Below, piece after piece: positions 1 through 6,739 of a stretch of DNA of 10,210 nt. A program made the position numbers and the translations under genes. The notes below the pieces were generated by a model. The model ran no database searches, was not told where the DNA came from, and saw nothing but the letters and a program-made list of their open reading frames with translations. Each line of letters begins with the position of its first letter. Position 1 is the stretch's first letter. Source of the stretch: an uncultured Sutterella sp. (GTDB lineage Bacteria; Pseudomonadota; Gammaproteobacteria; Burkholderiales; Burkholderiaceae_F); the NCBI GenBank assembly GCA_905198475.1, contig CAJKCQ010000073.1:1-10210 (forward strand), in the 5' to 3' direction.

Positions 1-1103
1 GCGCCGAAGGCCGCCGAGCGGGCCTTCGCCGCGGACTCCTGCGCGAGCTGCGCGGCGTGGGCCGCGCGCCGGGCGCGTTCCGGGTCCACCGCGGGCGGGG
101 TCTTCGCGGGCTTCAGAGGCTTCTGGGGCTTCTGCACGGCCTGGGGCTTAAGGACCGTCTTCACCTGCTCTTCGGGTGCGGGCTTCTCGCACACGGCGTC
201 GCGCCCGAAGGCGCGCGACCAGACGATGATCGGGAAGCGGGTCGCCATCTGAAGGAAGAGCTTCGTGTGCATCCAGCTGATGCGCACGTTGTCGCCTAGG
301 GGCCGGAAGTGGCTCACGCCGTCCGTGGGGTACGTGACCGCAACGGGGACGTTCTTCACGCGCAGGCCCGCCCAGAGGAGACGCACGAGGATTTCCGGAT
401 CGAAGTCCATGCGGCGTCCGACGTGGGCGTTTTCGCAGACGGCGAGCGCGGCGTCGAGCGGATAGACGCGCAGGCCGCACATCGCGTCCTCGAACGAAAT
501 CGAGAGGCTGTTGACGGCGCACCAGAAGTTCGTGAGCCGGCGCCCAAACCGGCGCGCCAGGGGCGCCGAGGCGTCAAAGCGCGGATAGCCGCAGACGAGG
601 GCCGAGGGGTGCTTCTGCGCGAGCCGCACGAGGACGGGCACGACCGAGAGGTCGATCTGACCGTCGGCGTCGATCTGCAGCACGTGCGTGTAGCCCGCCT
701 TGGCGGCGGTCTTGAAGCCCGTGATCACCGCGCCGCCCTTGCCCTGGTTGACCGCATGATGCACGACCTTGACGAGGGGTGCGGCGATGCGGTCGCAGAG
801 GCTCTTCGTAGGTTCATGCGAGCCGTCGTCCACGACGACGACGGGGAGCCCCATCTGGCGCAACGACGCGACGACGCCCTCAAGGCGTGCGGGCTGGTCG
901 TAGACGGGCACCACCGCGCAGAGGCGGAAGACGGGCTTGGCGGCGCCGGGCGCCTGTACGCGCAGGCCTGAGCGCGCCACGGCCGTCATGCCGGGGGCGC
1001 CGGGCTGCGGGGCCGTCCCGGCTGGCTTTGCGGCGCGTGCGGCCGCTTCGGAAGGAGCGCCTGCCGGTGCAGGCTTCGGGTTGGGTTCGTTCTTCTCGGG
1101 CAT
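1..1103 (-). CDS. Family 2 glycosyltransferase, C-terminus outside window
   Basis: A GT-A fold family 2 glycosyltransferase that should transfer a sugar from a nucleotide-sugar donor at the cytoplasmic face of the membrane. Translating leftward from the ATG at 1103 gives about 367 residues with no stop before the window edge. An Ala/Pro-rich leader (residues 1-60) precedes VVPVYDQ (about 64-70), VVVDDGS (about 89-95), NQGKGGAVITGFK, and the metal-binding QIDADGQ (about 143-149). MCGLRVYP, RMDFDPEILVR (about 226-236) and VTYPTDGVSHFRP follow. The RMDFDPEILVR / TYPTDGVSHFR signature resembles, from memory, the glycosyltransferases of aryl-polyene type pigment clusters, which sit beside or are fused to an LpxL-like acyltransferase; this placement is inference. 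After about residue 305 comes a linker with repeated K-P and Q-K-P units, then a charged Ala-rich helix, so a second domain may lie beyond the window. No strong ribosome binding site precedes the ATG, so the start is uncertain. Confidence 0.88.
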   Translation of the reverse strand, partial: MPEKNEPNPKPAPAGAPSEAAARAAKPAGTAPQPGAPGMTAVARSGLRVQAPGAAKPVFRLCAVVPVYDQPARLEGVVASLRQMGLPVVVVDDGSHEPTKSLCDRIAAPLVKVVHHAVNQGKGGAVITGFKTAAKAGYTHVLQIDADGQIDLSVVPVLVRLAQKHPSALVCGYPRFDASAPLARRFGRRLTNFWCAVNSLSISFEDAMCGLRVYPLDAALAVCENAHVGRRMDFDPEILVRLLWAGLRVKNVPVAVTYPTDGVSHFRPLGDNVRISWMHTKLFLQMATRFPIIVWSRAFGRDAVCEKPAPEEQVKTVLKPQAVQKPQKPLKPAKTPPAVDPERARRAAHAAQLAQESAAKARSAAFG

Positions 1104-1112
1104 CGTCGAAAA

Positions 1113-1128
1113 TCCGCGGCGCCGCGGA
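1113..1128. repeat. Perfect 16-bp GC palindrome
   Basis: The sequence TCCGCGGCGCCGCGGA equals its own reverse complement. It lies 10 bases upstream of the glycosyltransferase start, in the divergent gap. It could be an operator for a dimeric regulator or a structure in the leader RNA, or simply chance in GC-rich DNA. Confidence 0.4.
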
Positions 1129-1255
1129 ATGCGCGGCCGGTCTTGTGGAGCCGATTGTAGCGGCGCGCACGCACGCCGGTCGAGGCACTCAAGCCGCGCG
1201 GGCGCGCCCGACGATGAAGACGTTGTGAAAAAGCGGTGAAATTATGAACAAACCC

Positions 1256-1284
1256 TTAGAAAACCGGGCTTAGGCCGCTATACT
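1256..1284 (+). promoter_or_regulatory. Candidate promoter of the antiporter gene
   Basis: TATACT at 1279-1284 differs from the sigma-70 -10 consensus at one position. It is the only good -10 hexamer in this gap. The hexamer at -35 distance (1256-1261, TTAGAA) matches only 3 of 6. Transcription would begin near 1290-1292, downstream of the ATG at 1288, which supports the internal ATG at 1336 as the true start. Confidence 0.4.
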
Positions 1285-1335
1285 TCGATGCTCGAGATCA
1301 TCCCCGCAGCACCCCCAACGGATCCCCGGCAGTCG

Positions 1336-3450
1336 ATGGAACACTCCCTCCCCCTCATCTCGACCCTGGTCATCGCCTTCTCGCTCGCCCTCGTCTTCGG
1401 CTTCATCGCCGAGCGGTTCCTGCGTTCGCCCGCGCTCGTGGGCTATCTGCTCGCAGGCATCGCGGCGGGCAAGTACACCCCGGGCGTCTTCGCTGACGCC
1501 TCGCTCGCCAATCAGCTCTCCGAAATCGGCGTGATGCTGCTGATGTTCGGCGTGGGCCTGCACTTCTCGATCAAGGACCTCTGGAGCGTGAAGGGAATCG
1601 CCGTGCCCGGCGCGGTGCTGCAGATGGTGATAGCGACGCTCCTCGGGGCGCTCTGCGCGCACTGGTTCTTCGAGCGCTCCTGGGGGCAGGCGATCGTGCT
1701 CGGCATCTCGCTCTCGTGCGCCTCGACCGTGGTGCTCCTGAAGGCCCTCGACGTGCGCGGGAAGCTCACGAGCCCCGACGGGCGCATCGCCGTGGGCTGG
1801 CTCGTGGTCGAAGACCTCGCCACCGTCATCATCCTCGTGCTGCTGCCGCCCTTCGCCTCGATCATGATTCCGGGCGAACCGGGCTCCGCCGCGCGGCTCG
1901 CCAACAGCGACCTCGCGATCGTGATCTTCAAGACGCTCCTTAACGCGGCGCTCTTCGTCGCGCTCATGCTCGTGGTCGGCCGCCGCGTGATGCCCTGGGC
2001 GATGGCGCAGGTCGCGCGCACGGGCTCGCGCGAGCTCTTCACGCTCTTCGTGCTCGCCGTCGCCGTGGGCGTGGCGTACCTCGCCGCGGAGATCTTCCAC
2101 GTGAGCTTCGCCCTGGGCAGCTTCTTCGCGGGCATGGTGATGCGCGAGAGCCGCTTCGCGCACCGCGCCGCCACCGAGTCGATTCCGCTTCAGGACGCCT
2201 TCGCCGTGCTCTTCTTCGTCGGCGTGGGCATGCTCTTTGACTGGCACATCCTCATCACGGCGCCGCTCGAAGTCCTCGCCGTCCTCTTCATCATTCTCTT
2301 CGGCAAGTCGCTCGCCGCGTTCTTCCTCGTCTGGGCGCTGCGCTATCCGCTCCACACCGCGATCATCGTCGCCGTGTCACTCTCGCAGATCGGCGAATTT
2401 TCGTTCATCCTGATCGGGCAGGCGGCCGGGCTCGGACTCGCCGACCAGCACCTGATCAACCTCGTCGTTGCGGGCGCGATCCTTTCGATCGCCCTCAACC
2501 CAGTGGGCTTCTGGCTTGACCCCCGGCTGAGGCAGTTCATGACGAGCCGCTGGAAGTGGGCGCGCGTCGCCGCGATGCGCGAAGCCCCCTTCGAGGCGCT
2601 TCCCGCCGAAACCGATCCGGAGAAGCTCCAGGATCAGGCGGTGGTCACGGGCGAAGGCCCGATGGTCGAGCGGTTCGCCCATGCGCTCGATGAGTCGGGC
2701 GTCCCGGTGGTCGCCGTCGTCGACGACGAAGGGTCGGCCGAGGCCCTCTCGCAGAAGGGCGTCTCCGTGATCCTCGGCGACCCGTCGAAGGACGAGACCT
2801 GGGTGAGCGCGCACCTGCACCGCGCGAAGCTCCTCGTGCTCCTCGACTCGTCGGCGGAAAGCCTGCGCACGGCCGAGGCCGCGCGCCGCGTCTCGCCCGA
2901 GCTCCCGATCGTGGTCGCGGCCGACAGCCACGGCATCTGGCCCGAAGTGGACATGCAGAAGGTCACCTTCCTCAACACGCTCGACGCCGCCGCGCGCCTC
3001 ATCTCCGCGCAGACCGCTTCGGCCATGAAGGCGGGCGCCGTCATGGGCGAGCGCGTCGGTCCCGACGCTCCTGATCCGGCGGAGGTTCAGGCCGCCGACC
3101 GTCAGGAGGACGATCCGGAGGCGAAGAAGAGCCGCGACGAGGCGGACATCGAAGCCGCAATGGCTGAAGAACCCCACGTCGAGAAGAAGCCTCGTCCGGT
3201 GCGCCGGCTCGCGAACTTCATCGCCGTGCTGAGGCGCAAGCGCCCGGCCGATGCAGCGCCCGAAGAGGCGGACGAGGCTGAAGTCAAGGCCGAAGCGAAG
3301 CCGGAGCCGAAGGCCGAGTCGCGGCGCGACGAAGCCGGGCTCGAGGAGACCGAATCCTCGGCACAGGCCGTGCCGCCGGTGGAGAAGGCCGCCGACGCGA
3401 CGCCCTCCGGCGACAAGCCGCAGGCGAGCGCGGCGAAGCCCGCGCCGTAG
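1336..3450 (+). CDS. ybaL: YbaL/Kef-type cation:proton antiporter (CPA2)
   Basis: An inner-membrane antiporter of the monovalent cation:proton antiporter-2 family, expected to exchange K+ (or Na+) for H+. I chose the ATG at 1336 (704 residues) because MEHSLPLISTLV lines up with the start of E. coli YbaL; the upstream in-frame ATG at 1288 adds 16 unrelated residues. The membrane domain (to about residue 400) carries hallmark stretches: LVGYLLAGIAAG, MLLMFGVGLHFS (about 68-79), VGWLVVEDLATVI, FALGSFFAGMVM, FAVLFFVGVGMLFDW, FGKSLAAFFLVW and LSQIGEFSFIL. A TrkA-N-like (RCK) domain follows (about 435-570), but its glycine motif reads TGEGPMV at 438-444 instead of the usual GYGRVG, so nucleotide sensing may be lost. 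Residues about 575-704 form a low-complexity Glu/Lys/Ala/Pro tail not found in E. coli YbaL. The gene is monocistronic and divergent from the glycosyltransferase. The family is certain; the symbol rests on similarity alone. Confidence 0.92.
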   Translation: MEHSLPLISTLVIAFSLALVFGFIAERFLRSPALVGYLLAGIAAGKYTPGVFADASLANQLSEIGVMLLMFGVGLHFSIKDLWSVKGIAVPGAVLQMVIATLLGALCAHWFFERSWGQAIVLGISLSCASTVVLLKALDVRGKLTSPDGRIAVGWLVVEDLATVIILVLLPPFASIMIPGEPGSAARLANSDLAIVIFKTLLNAALFVALMLVVGRRVMPWAMAQVARTGSRELFTLFVLAVAVGVAYLAAEIFHVSFALGSFFAGMVMRESRFAHRAATESIPLQDAFAVLFFVGVGMLFDWHILITAPLEVLAVLFIILFGKSLAAFFLVWALRYPLHTAIIVAVSLSQIGEFSFILIGQAAGLGLADQHLINLVVAGAILSIALNPVGFWLDPRLRQFMTSRWKWARVAAMREAPFEALPAETDPEKLQDQAVVTGEGPMVERFAHALDESGVPVVAVVDDEGSAEALSQKGVSVILGDPSKDETWVSAHLHRAKLLVLLDSSAESLRTAEAARRVSPELPIVVAADSHGIWPEVDMQKVTFLNTLDAAARLISAQTASAMKAGAVMGERVGPDAPDPAEVQAADRQEDDPEAKKSRDEADIEAAMAEEPHVEKKPRPVRRLANFIAVLRRKRPADAAPEEADEAEVKAEAKPEPKAESRRDEAGLEETESSAQAVPPVEKAADATPSGDKPQASAAKPAP

Positions 3451-3476
3451 TCCTGCTCCCGCCGCAGAAAAAGTAC

Positions 3477-3508
3477 GCCCGCTTCCTCAACCGGATGCGG
3501 GCTTTTTT
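3477..3508 (+). terminator. Intrinsic terminator of the antiporter gene
   Basis: GCCCGC (3477-3482) pairs with GCGGGC (3497-3502). After one T-T mismatch three further pairs (TCC with GGA) close a short loop. Six T residues follow directly at 3503-3508. It begins 26 bases after the antiporter stop codon, in the right orientation. Confidence 0.85.
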
Positions 3509-3763
3509 CCTTTCTTGGGCAGGCGGTCGGGCAGGGGGGCTGAGCGCCTCGGCCTGCGTCGCGCAGGAAGCCGCCGAAGCGCTCGGGCTTGATTCCGTCT
3601 CGAGCCCGGTGCGGAGCGCCGTCGAGACGCCCGGACCGACTTTGTCACCCGGAGAAAGACTTCCTCGAAGACGGGGAGGAATCGGCGTGCTCTTTGGCTG
3701 CTGAAAGGCGATGCACTTTGCGTCGGCCGAAGAAGCGGAGCGCTTTTGTCGGCGGATGAAGAC
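3509..3763. other. Gap between two convergent genes, no gene supported
   Basis: Together with the two flanking terminators this stretch fills the 376 bases between the antiporter stop and the metal-pump stop. Short open frames exist on both strands (3495-3704 rightward, 3487-3765 leftward). Both overlap a terminator hairpin, lack a ribosome binding site, and encode Arg/Pro/Ala-rich sequence typical of random GC-rich DNA. A small stem (AAGCG/CGCTT, 3733-3745) is present without a clear role. Confidence 0.5.
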
Positions 3764-3801
3764 AATGCGGCCCCGCGGAGTCGCCTCCGCAGGGCCGCAT
3801 T
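3764..3801 (-). terminator. Strong hairpin after the metal-pump gene
   Basis: AATGCGGCCC (3764-3773) pairs perfectly with GGGCCGCATT (3792-3801). After one C-A mismatch, GCGGAG (3775-3780) pairs with CTCCGC (3785-3790) around a TCGC loop. It starts 25 bases beyond the leftward pump gene's stop. Only short T runs follow on the minus strand, so it may act as a weak terminator or as a 3'-end stabilising hairpin. Confidence 0.65.
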
Positions 3802-6132
3802 GAGTCGGTCGGTTCGTCCATTCGGGTCACAGGCGCTTTCTCGCGAGCATGATGAGCTTCCACGCCGCCGGGATCACGAAGAGCGAGAGAAGCGGCGCCG
3901 TGAGCATGCCGCCCACCATCGGCGCGGCGATGCGGCTCATCACCTCCGAACCCGCGCCCGTACCGACGAGGATCGGGATGAGGCCCGCGAGGATCACCGC
4001 CACCGTCATCGACTTCGGACGCACGCGGAGCGCCGCGCCGTGCTCGATCGCGCGGTCGAGCGCTTCGGTCGTGAAGGTCTTTGGGGCGGCGAGCGTCGGG
4101 TCGGCCGCCACGGCGTGGCGCAGGTAGACGATCATCACGACGCCGAACTCCGCGGCGAGGCCTGCGAGCGCGATGAAGCCCGTGCCGACCGCGACCGAGA
4201 GCCGGTCGCCCATCAGGTAGAGGAGCCAGACGCCGCCCACGAGCGCGAAGGGCAGGCTCGCGAGGATGAGGATCGACTCCGCGAAGCGCCGGAAGCAGAT
4301 GTAGAGGAGCGCGAAGATGATGAGGACCGTCATCGGCGCCATGAGCTTCAAGCGCTCGGCAGCGCGCGCCATGAGCTCGTACTGGCCCGAATAGGCGACG
4401 GAGACGCCGGGCTTGAGGGGCACCCTCTCGGCCACTGCCGCCTTGATGTCCTCCACCATGCCCGCCATGTCGCGGTCGCGGGCGTCCACGAACACCCAGG
4501 CCGCGGGGCGCGCGCCTTCGGTGCGCAGCATCGAGGGCCCGAGCATGAGCTTCACCTGCGCGACGTCGCCCAAGGTGATCTGCTGCCCCTTCGGGGTGAT
4601 GATCGGCAGCCGCCGCAGGGCCTCGGGATTCTCGCGTTCGTTCTGCAGGTACCGGATCGAGATCGGATAGCGCGCGATGCCGTCGATCACGTCGCCCACC
4701 ATCGCGCCGCCCACGGCGGTGGTGATGTAGTCCTGCACGTCGCCCACGGTCATGCCGTAGCGCGCCGCGGCGAAGCGGTCGATCGAGACGTCGATGTAGC
4801 GCCCGCCCTCGAGGCGTTCGGCGAGCGCCGAGACGACGCCCGGCACCCCGCGCGCGGCCTCCTCGATCTGACGCGCCGCGTCGTCGATGTCGCCCAGGGA
4901 CTGCGCGGAGACCTTGATGCCGATCGGGCTCTTCACACCCGTCGAGAGCATGTCGATGCGGGCCCGGATGGGCATCACCCAGAGGTTGGCGAGGCCGGGG
5001 AGCCGCACGCGTTGATCGAGCTCCTCGATGATCTTCTCCATCGTCATGCCGGGCCGCCACTCGCTCTTGGGCTTGAGCTGAATGGTCGTTTCAATCATCT
5101 CGAGGGGCGCGGAGTCGGTGGCTGTGTCCGCGCGCCCGGCCTTGCCGAAGACGGTGGCGACTTCGGGAACGGTGCGGATGAGCTTGTCGGTCTTCTGGAG
5201 CATCGCCGCGGCCTCGGCCGAGGAGACGCCCGGCAGGGTCGATGGCATGTAGAGGATGTCGCCCTCGGCGATCTGCGGCAGGAATTCGCCACCGATGCGC
5301 TCGAGAGGCCACGTGACGGTGAGGAGCAGTGCGAAGGCGGCGACGAGCGTCGTCTTCGGGAACCGGAGCACCCGCGCGAGGAGCGGCTGATAGACCGCGA
5401 TGAGGAGGCGGTTGAGGGGGTTCTTCTCCTCGGGCGGGATCTTCCCGCGGATCCAGAAGCCCATCAGCACGGGCACGAGCACCACGGCGAGGAGCGCCGA
5501 AGCGGCCATCGACCAGGTCTTCGTCCAGGCGAGCGGCCCGAAGAGCCGCCCCTCCTGGCCTTCGAGCGTGAAGATCGGAATGAAGGAGCGCGTGATGATG
5601 AGGAGCGAGAGGAAGAGCGCCGGCCCCACCTCGACCGCGGCGTCCGTGATGAGCCGCCAGCGGGGCTCGCCCGAGAGCGTTTCGCCCGGGTGTGCGAGCT
5701 CCCAGTCCTCGATCTTCTTGTGGGCGTTCTCAATCATCACGATTGCGGCGTCCACCATCGCGCCCACGGCGATCGTGATGCCGCCGAGGCTCATCAGGTT
5801 CGCGTTGATGCCCTGGAAGTGCATCGCGATGAAGGCGAGGCAGAGCCCGAGCGGGAGCGTGATGATCGCGACGAGGGCGCTCCGGACGTGCCAGAGGAAG
5901 AGCGCGCAGACGAGCGCCACCACGGTGAACTCCTCGAGGAGCTTGCCCGAGAGGGTGTGGATTGCCTGGTCGATCAGCGTGCTGCGGTCGTAGACGGGGA
6001 TGATCTCGACCCCCTGGAGGAGGCTCGACTTCAATTCCTCGATGCGCGCCTTCACCTTCGCGAGCACGTCTCGGGCGTTGCCGCCCGAGCGGATGACGAC
6101 GCCGCCGCCCAGGTGAGAAGCATGGTGCGGAT

Positions 6133-6154
6133 CATCATTTTTGAATTCCTTCCC
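6133..6154 (-). promoter_or_regulatory. Orphan ribosome binding site and start codon upstream of the truncated pump
   Basis: Reading leftward, AGGGAAGG (6154-6147) stands 8 bases before tandem ATG codons at 6138 and 6135. This is the best translation start in the region, but it is not in the pump frame. It encodes MMIRTMLLT, which looks like a signal-peptide or membrane-protein N-terminus, and then runs out of frame over pump DNA to a TGA at 6052-6054. It is probably the start of a lost gene (the pump itself or a cus partner) left by the deletion. Confidence 0.55.
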
Positions 6155-6170
6155 TGATGGCGCCGCGCTG

Positions 6171-6184
6171 CGCCCCGAAGGGCG
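6171..6184 (-). other. UUCG-tetraloop hairpin in the leader
   Basis: On the minus strand CGCCC-TTCG-GGGCG forms a perfect five-pair stem capped by the very stable UUCG loop. It lies 17 bases upstream of the orphan ribosome binding site. No T run follows, so it is not an intrinsic terminator; it may stabilise the 5' end of the leftward transcript. Confidence 0.4.
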
Positions 6185-6250
6185 GCGCGGTTCTTCTCCG
6201 GCGGGGCTCATCGGGCCCGCCGGGAGGTTGTTGCTAGTGAAAACCCCGAA

Positions 6251-6256
6251 AGTATA
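6251..6256 (-). promoter_or_regulatory. Candidate -10 element for the leftward pump transcript
   Basis: The minus strand reads TATACT, one mismatch from the sigma-70 consensus and identical to the -10 proposed for the antiporter gene. The -35 region (AACGAG at 17-base spacing) is poor. A transcript starting near 6244 would carry a leader of about 105 bases to the orphan ATG at 6138. Confidence 0.35.
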
Positions 6257-6402
6257 GTCAGACTTTGGATCGACTCGTTCCGCACGACGTCGTTGAGCGG
6301 CCTTTTTGTGTAAACGCCCGTACCGCGTTTGACCCGGCGGAAGGCGCCGGAAGGGGCGTAGAGGTGCGGAGGATGCAATAAATGAAGAGCATTTCGCATA
6401 GT

Positions 6403-6447
6403 GCGTTGATATCTATGGAAAGAGCGTTGAATTAACGCGATCAATGC
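6403..6447. repeat. Cluster of four GCRTTRAT-like octamers
   Basis: GCGTTGAT (6403-6410) and GCGTTGAA (6424-6431) lie in direct orientation exactly 21 bases apart. On the other strand GCGTTAAT (6438-6431) and GCATTGAT (6447-6440) face them. The second and third copies form the palindrome GCGTT-GAATT-AACGC. Spacing of two helical turns and the mixed orientation suggest an operator for an oligomeric regulator of ilvE, the pump gene or both. The regulator is unknown. Confidence 0.4.
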
Positions 6448-6448
6448 G

Positions 6449-6485
6449 AAAAAACTTCCGCGGATTCGTTCTGCGTCGAATCCGC
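6449..6485 (-). terminator. Leftward intrinsic terminator-like hairpin
   Basis: GCGGATTCG (6460-6468) pairs perfectly with CGAATCCGC (6477-6485) over an 8-base loop. On the minus strand the stem is followed by GGAAG and then six T residues (6454-6449). The 5-base gap before the T run weakens the case. No established gene ends just upstream of it on that strand. Confidence 0.4.
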
Positions 6486-6739
6486 TAGTCAGAAAGCCCT
6501 AGAGGGCTCGAAGGGACGGGAATACCCCGGGTGTTAGCATTTTCTCCATTCCGAGCACCGGCCCGCTCCCGTGCCGCCGGATGCGCCGGAAGACATAGTT
6601 TTCTCGGATCTCCGCCATGAGCGGGAGGCTCCCTTCGGGCCGCGCACCTCTGACGCGGGCCCGTGCGGAACCCGCCCGGACGGGATTCAGCCCTCGGCGC
6701 CGGCAGCGGCCGGACGCTGAAAAAACGTGGATGGAAAAA

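Larger units (their letters stand above)
3827..6211 (-). pseudogene. cusA: CusA/CzcA-type heavy-metal RND efflux pump, N-terminus deleted
   Basis: CusA is the proton-driven inner-membrane pump of a tripartite Cu(I)/Ag(I) efflux complex; intact members have about 1040 residues. The open frame here gives 794 residues, of which the first 34 (a Pro/Arg/Ser-rich stretch) do not resemble the family. Similarity starts at GGGVVIRSG (residues 35-43, about 6109) and continues to the end, colinear with E. coli CusA at a constant offset of 251. At that offset M322, M372 and M421 match the metal-binding methionines M573, M623 and M672; D366 and E374 match D617 and E625. D154, E688 and K733 match the proton-relay residues D405, E939 and K984. 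Missing are about 285 residues: the first membrane helix, the PN1 porter subdomain and most of PN2, without which no working pump is expected. No cusB, cusC or cusF lies next to it. The metal is inferred from the CusA likeness. Confidence 0.9.
6212..6739. other. Divergent intergenic region, about 530 bases
   Basis: This stretch separates the leftward truncated pump from the rightward ilvE. Its pump-proximal half, especially 6365-6455, is noticeably AT-richer than the surrounding genes and should hold control sites: a leftward -10 element, a cluster of octamer motifs and a leftward terminator-like hairpin, listed separately. The ilvE-proximal half is GC-rich, with several short inverted repeats (AGCCCT/AGGGCT at 6495-6508, GGGAG/CTCCC at 6623-6633). 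I see no convincing rightward promoter and no leader peptide rich in Ile, Leu or Val codons. No gene is supported except a weak leftward 39-codon frame (6499-6618). Confidence 0.6.

Noticed and set aside
309..971. 220-codon rightward open frame at the left end
   Set aside because: It is antisense to the glycosyltransferase, which has all GT2 motifs in the correct order.
1288..1335. Longer antiporter starting at the ATG at 1288
   Set aside because: The extra 16 residues have no counterpart in YbaL, and the likely -10 element places transcription start at or after this ATG.
1270..2355. 361-codon leftward open frame
   Set aside because: It is antisense to the antiporter membrane domain and is composed of Glu/Arg/His-rich low-complexity sequence.
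3487..3765. 92-codon leftward open frame between the two terminators
   Set aside because: It needs a TTG start inside the pump-gene hairpin, has no ribosome binding site and ends within the antiporter terminator.
3645..5060. 471-codon leftward open frame
   Set aside because: It is a second minus-strand frame under the CusA-like gene, dominated by Arg, Gly and Ala without recognisable motifs.
3746..6157. 803-codon open frame on the plus strand
   Set aside because: It lies opposite the CusA-like gene. Its Arg/Asp/Glu/His-rich product is the usual antisense translation of GC-rich coding DNA, while the minus strand matches CusA residue by residue.
6280..6307. CCGC-ACGACGTCGT-TGA-GCGG hairpin followed by five Ts on the plus strand
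   Set aside because: It resembles a rightward terminator, but no rightward gene or promoter lies upstream and the stem is bulged; probably chance.
6617..6739. Longer ilvE starting at the ATG at 6617
   Set aside because: The 41 added residues are Arg/Pro/Ala-rich, no ribosome binding site precedes the ATG, and family alignment starts at MEKKNIDW.
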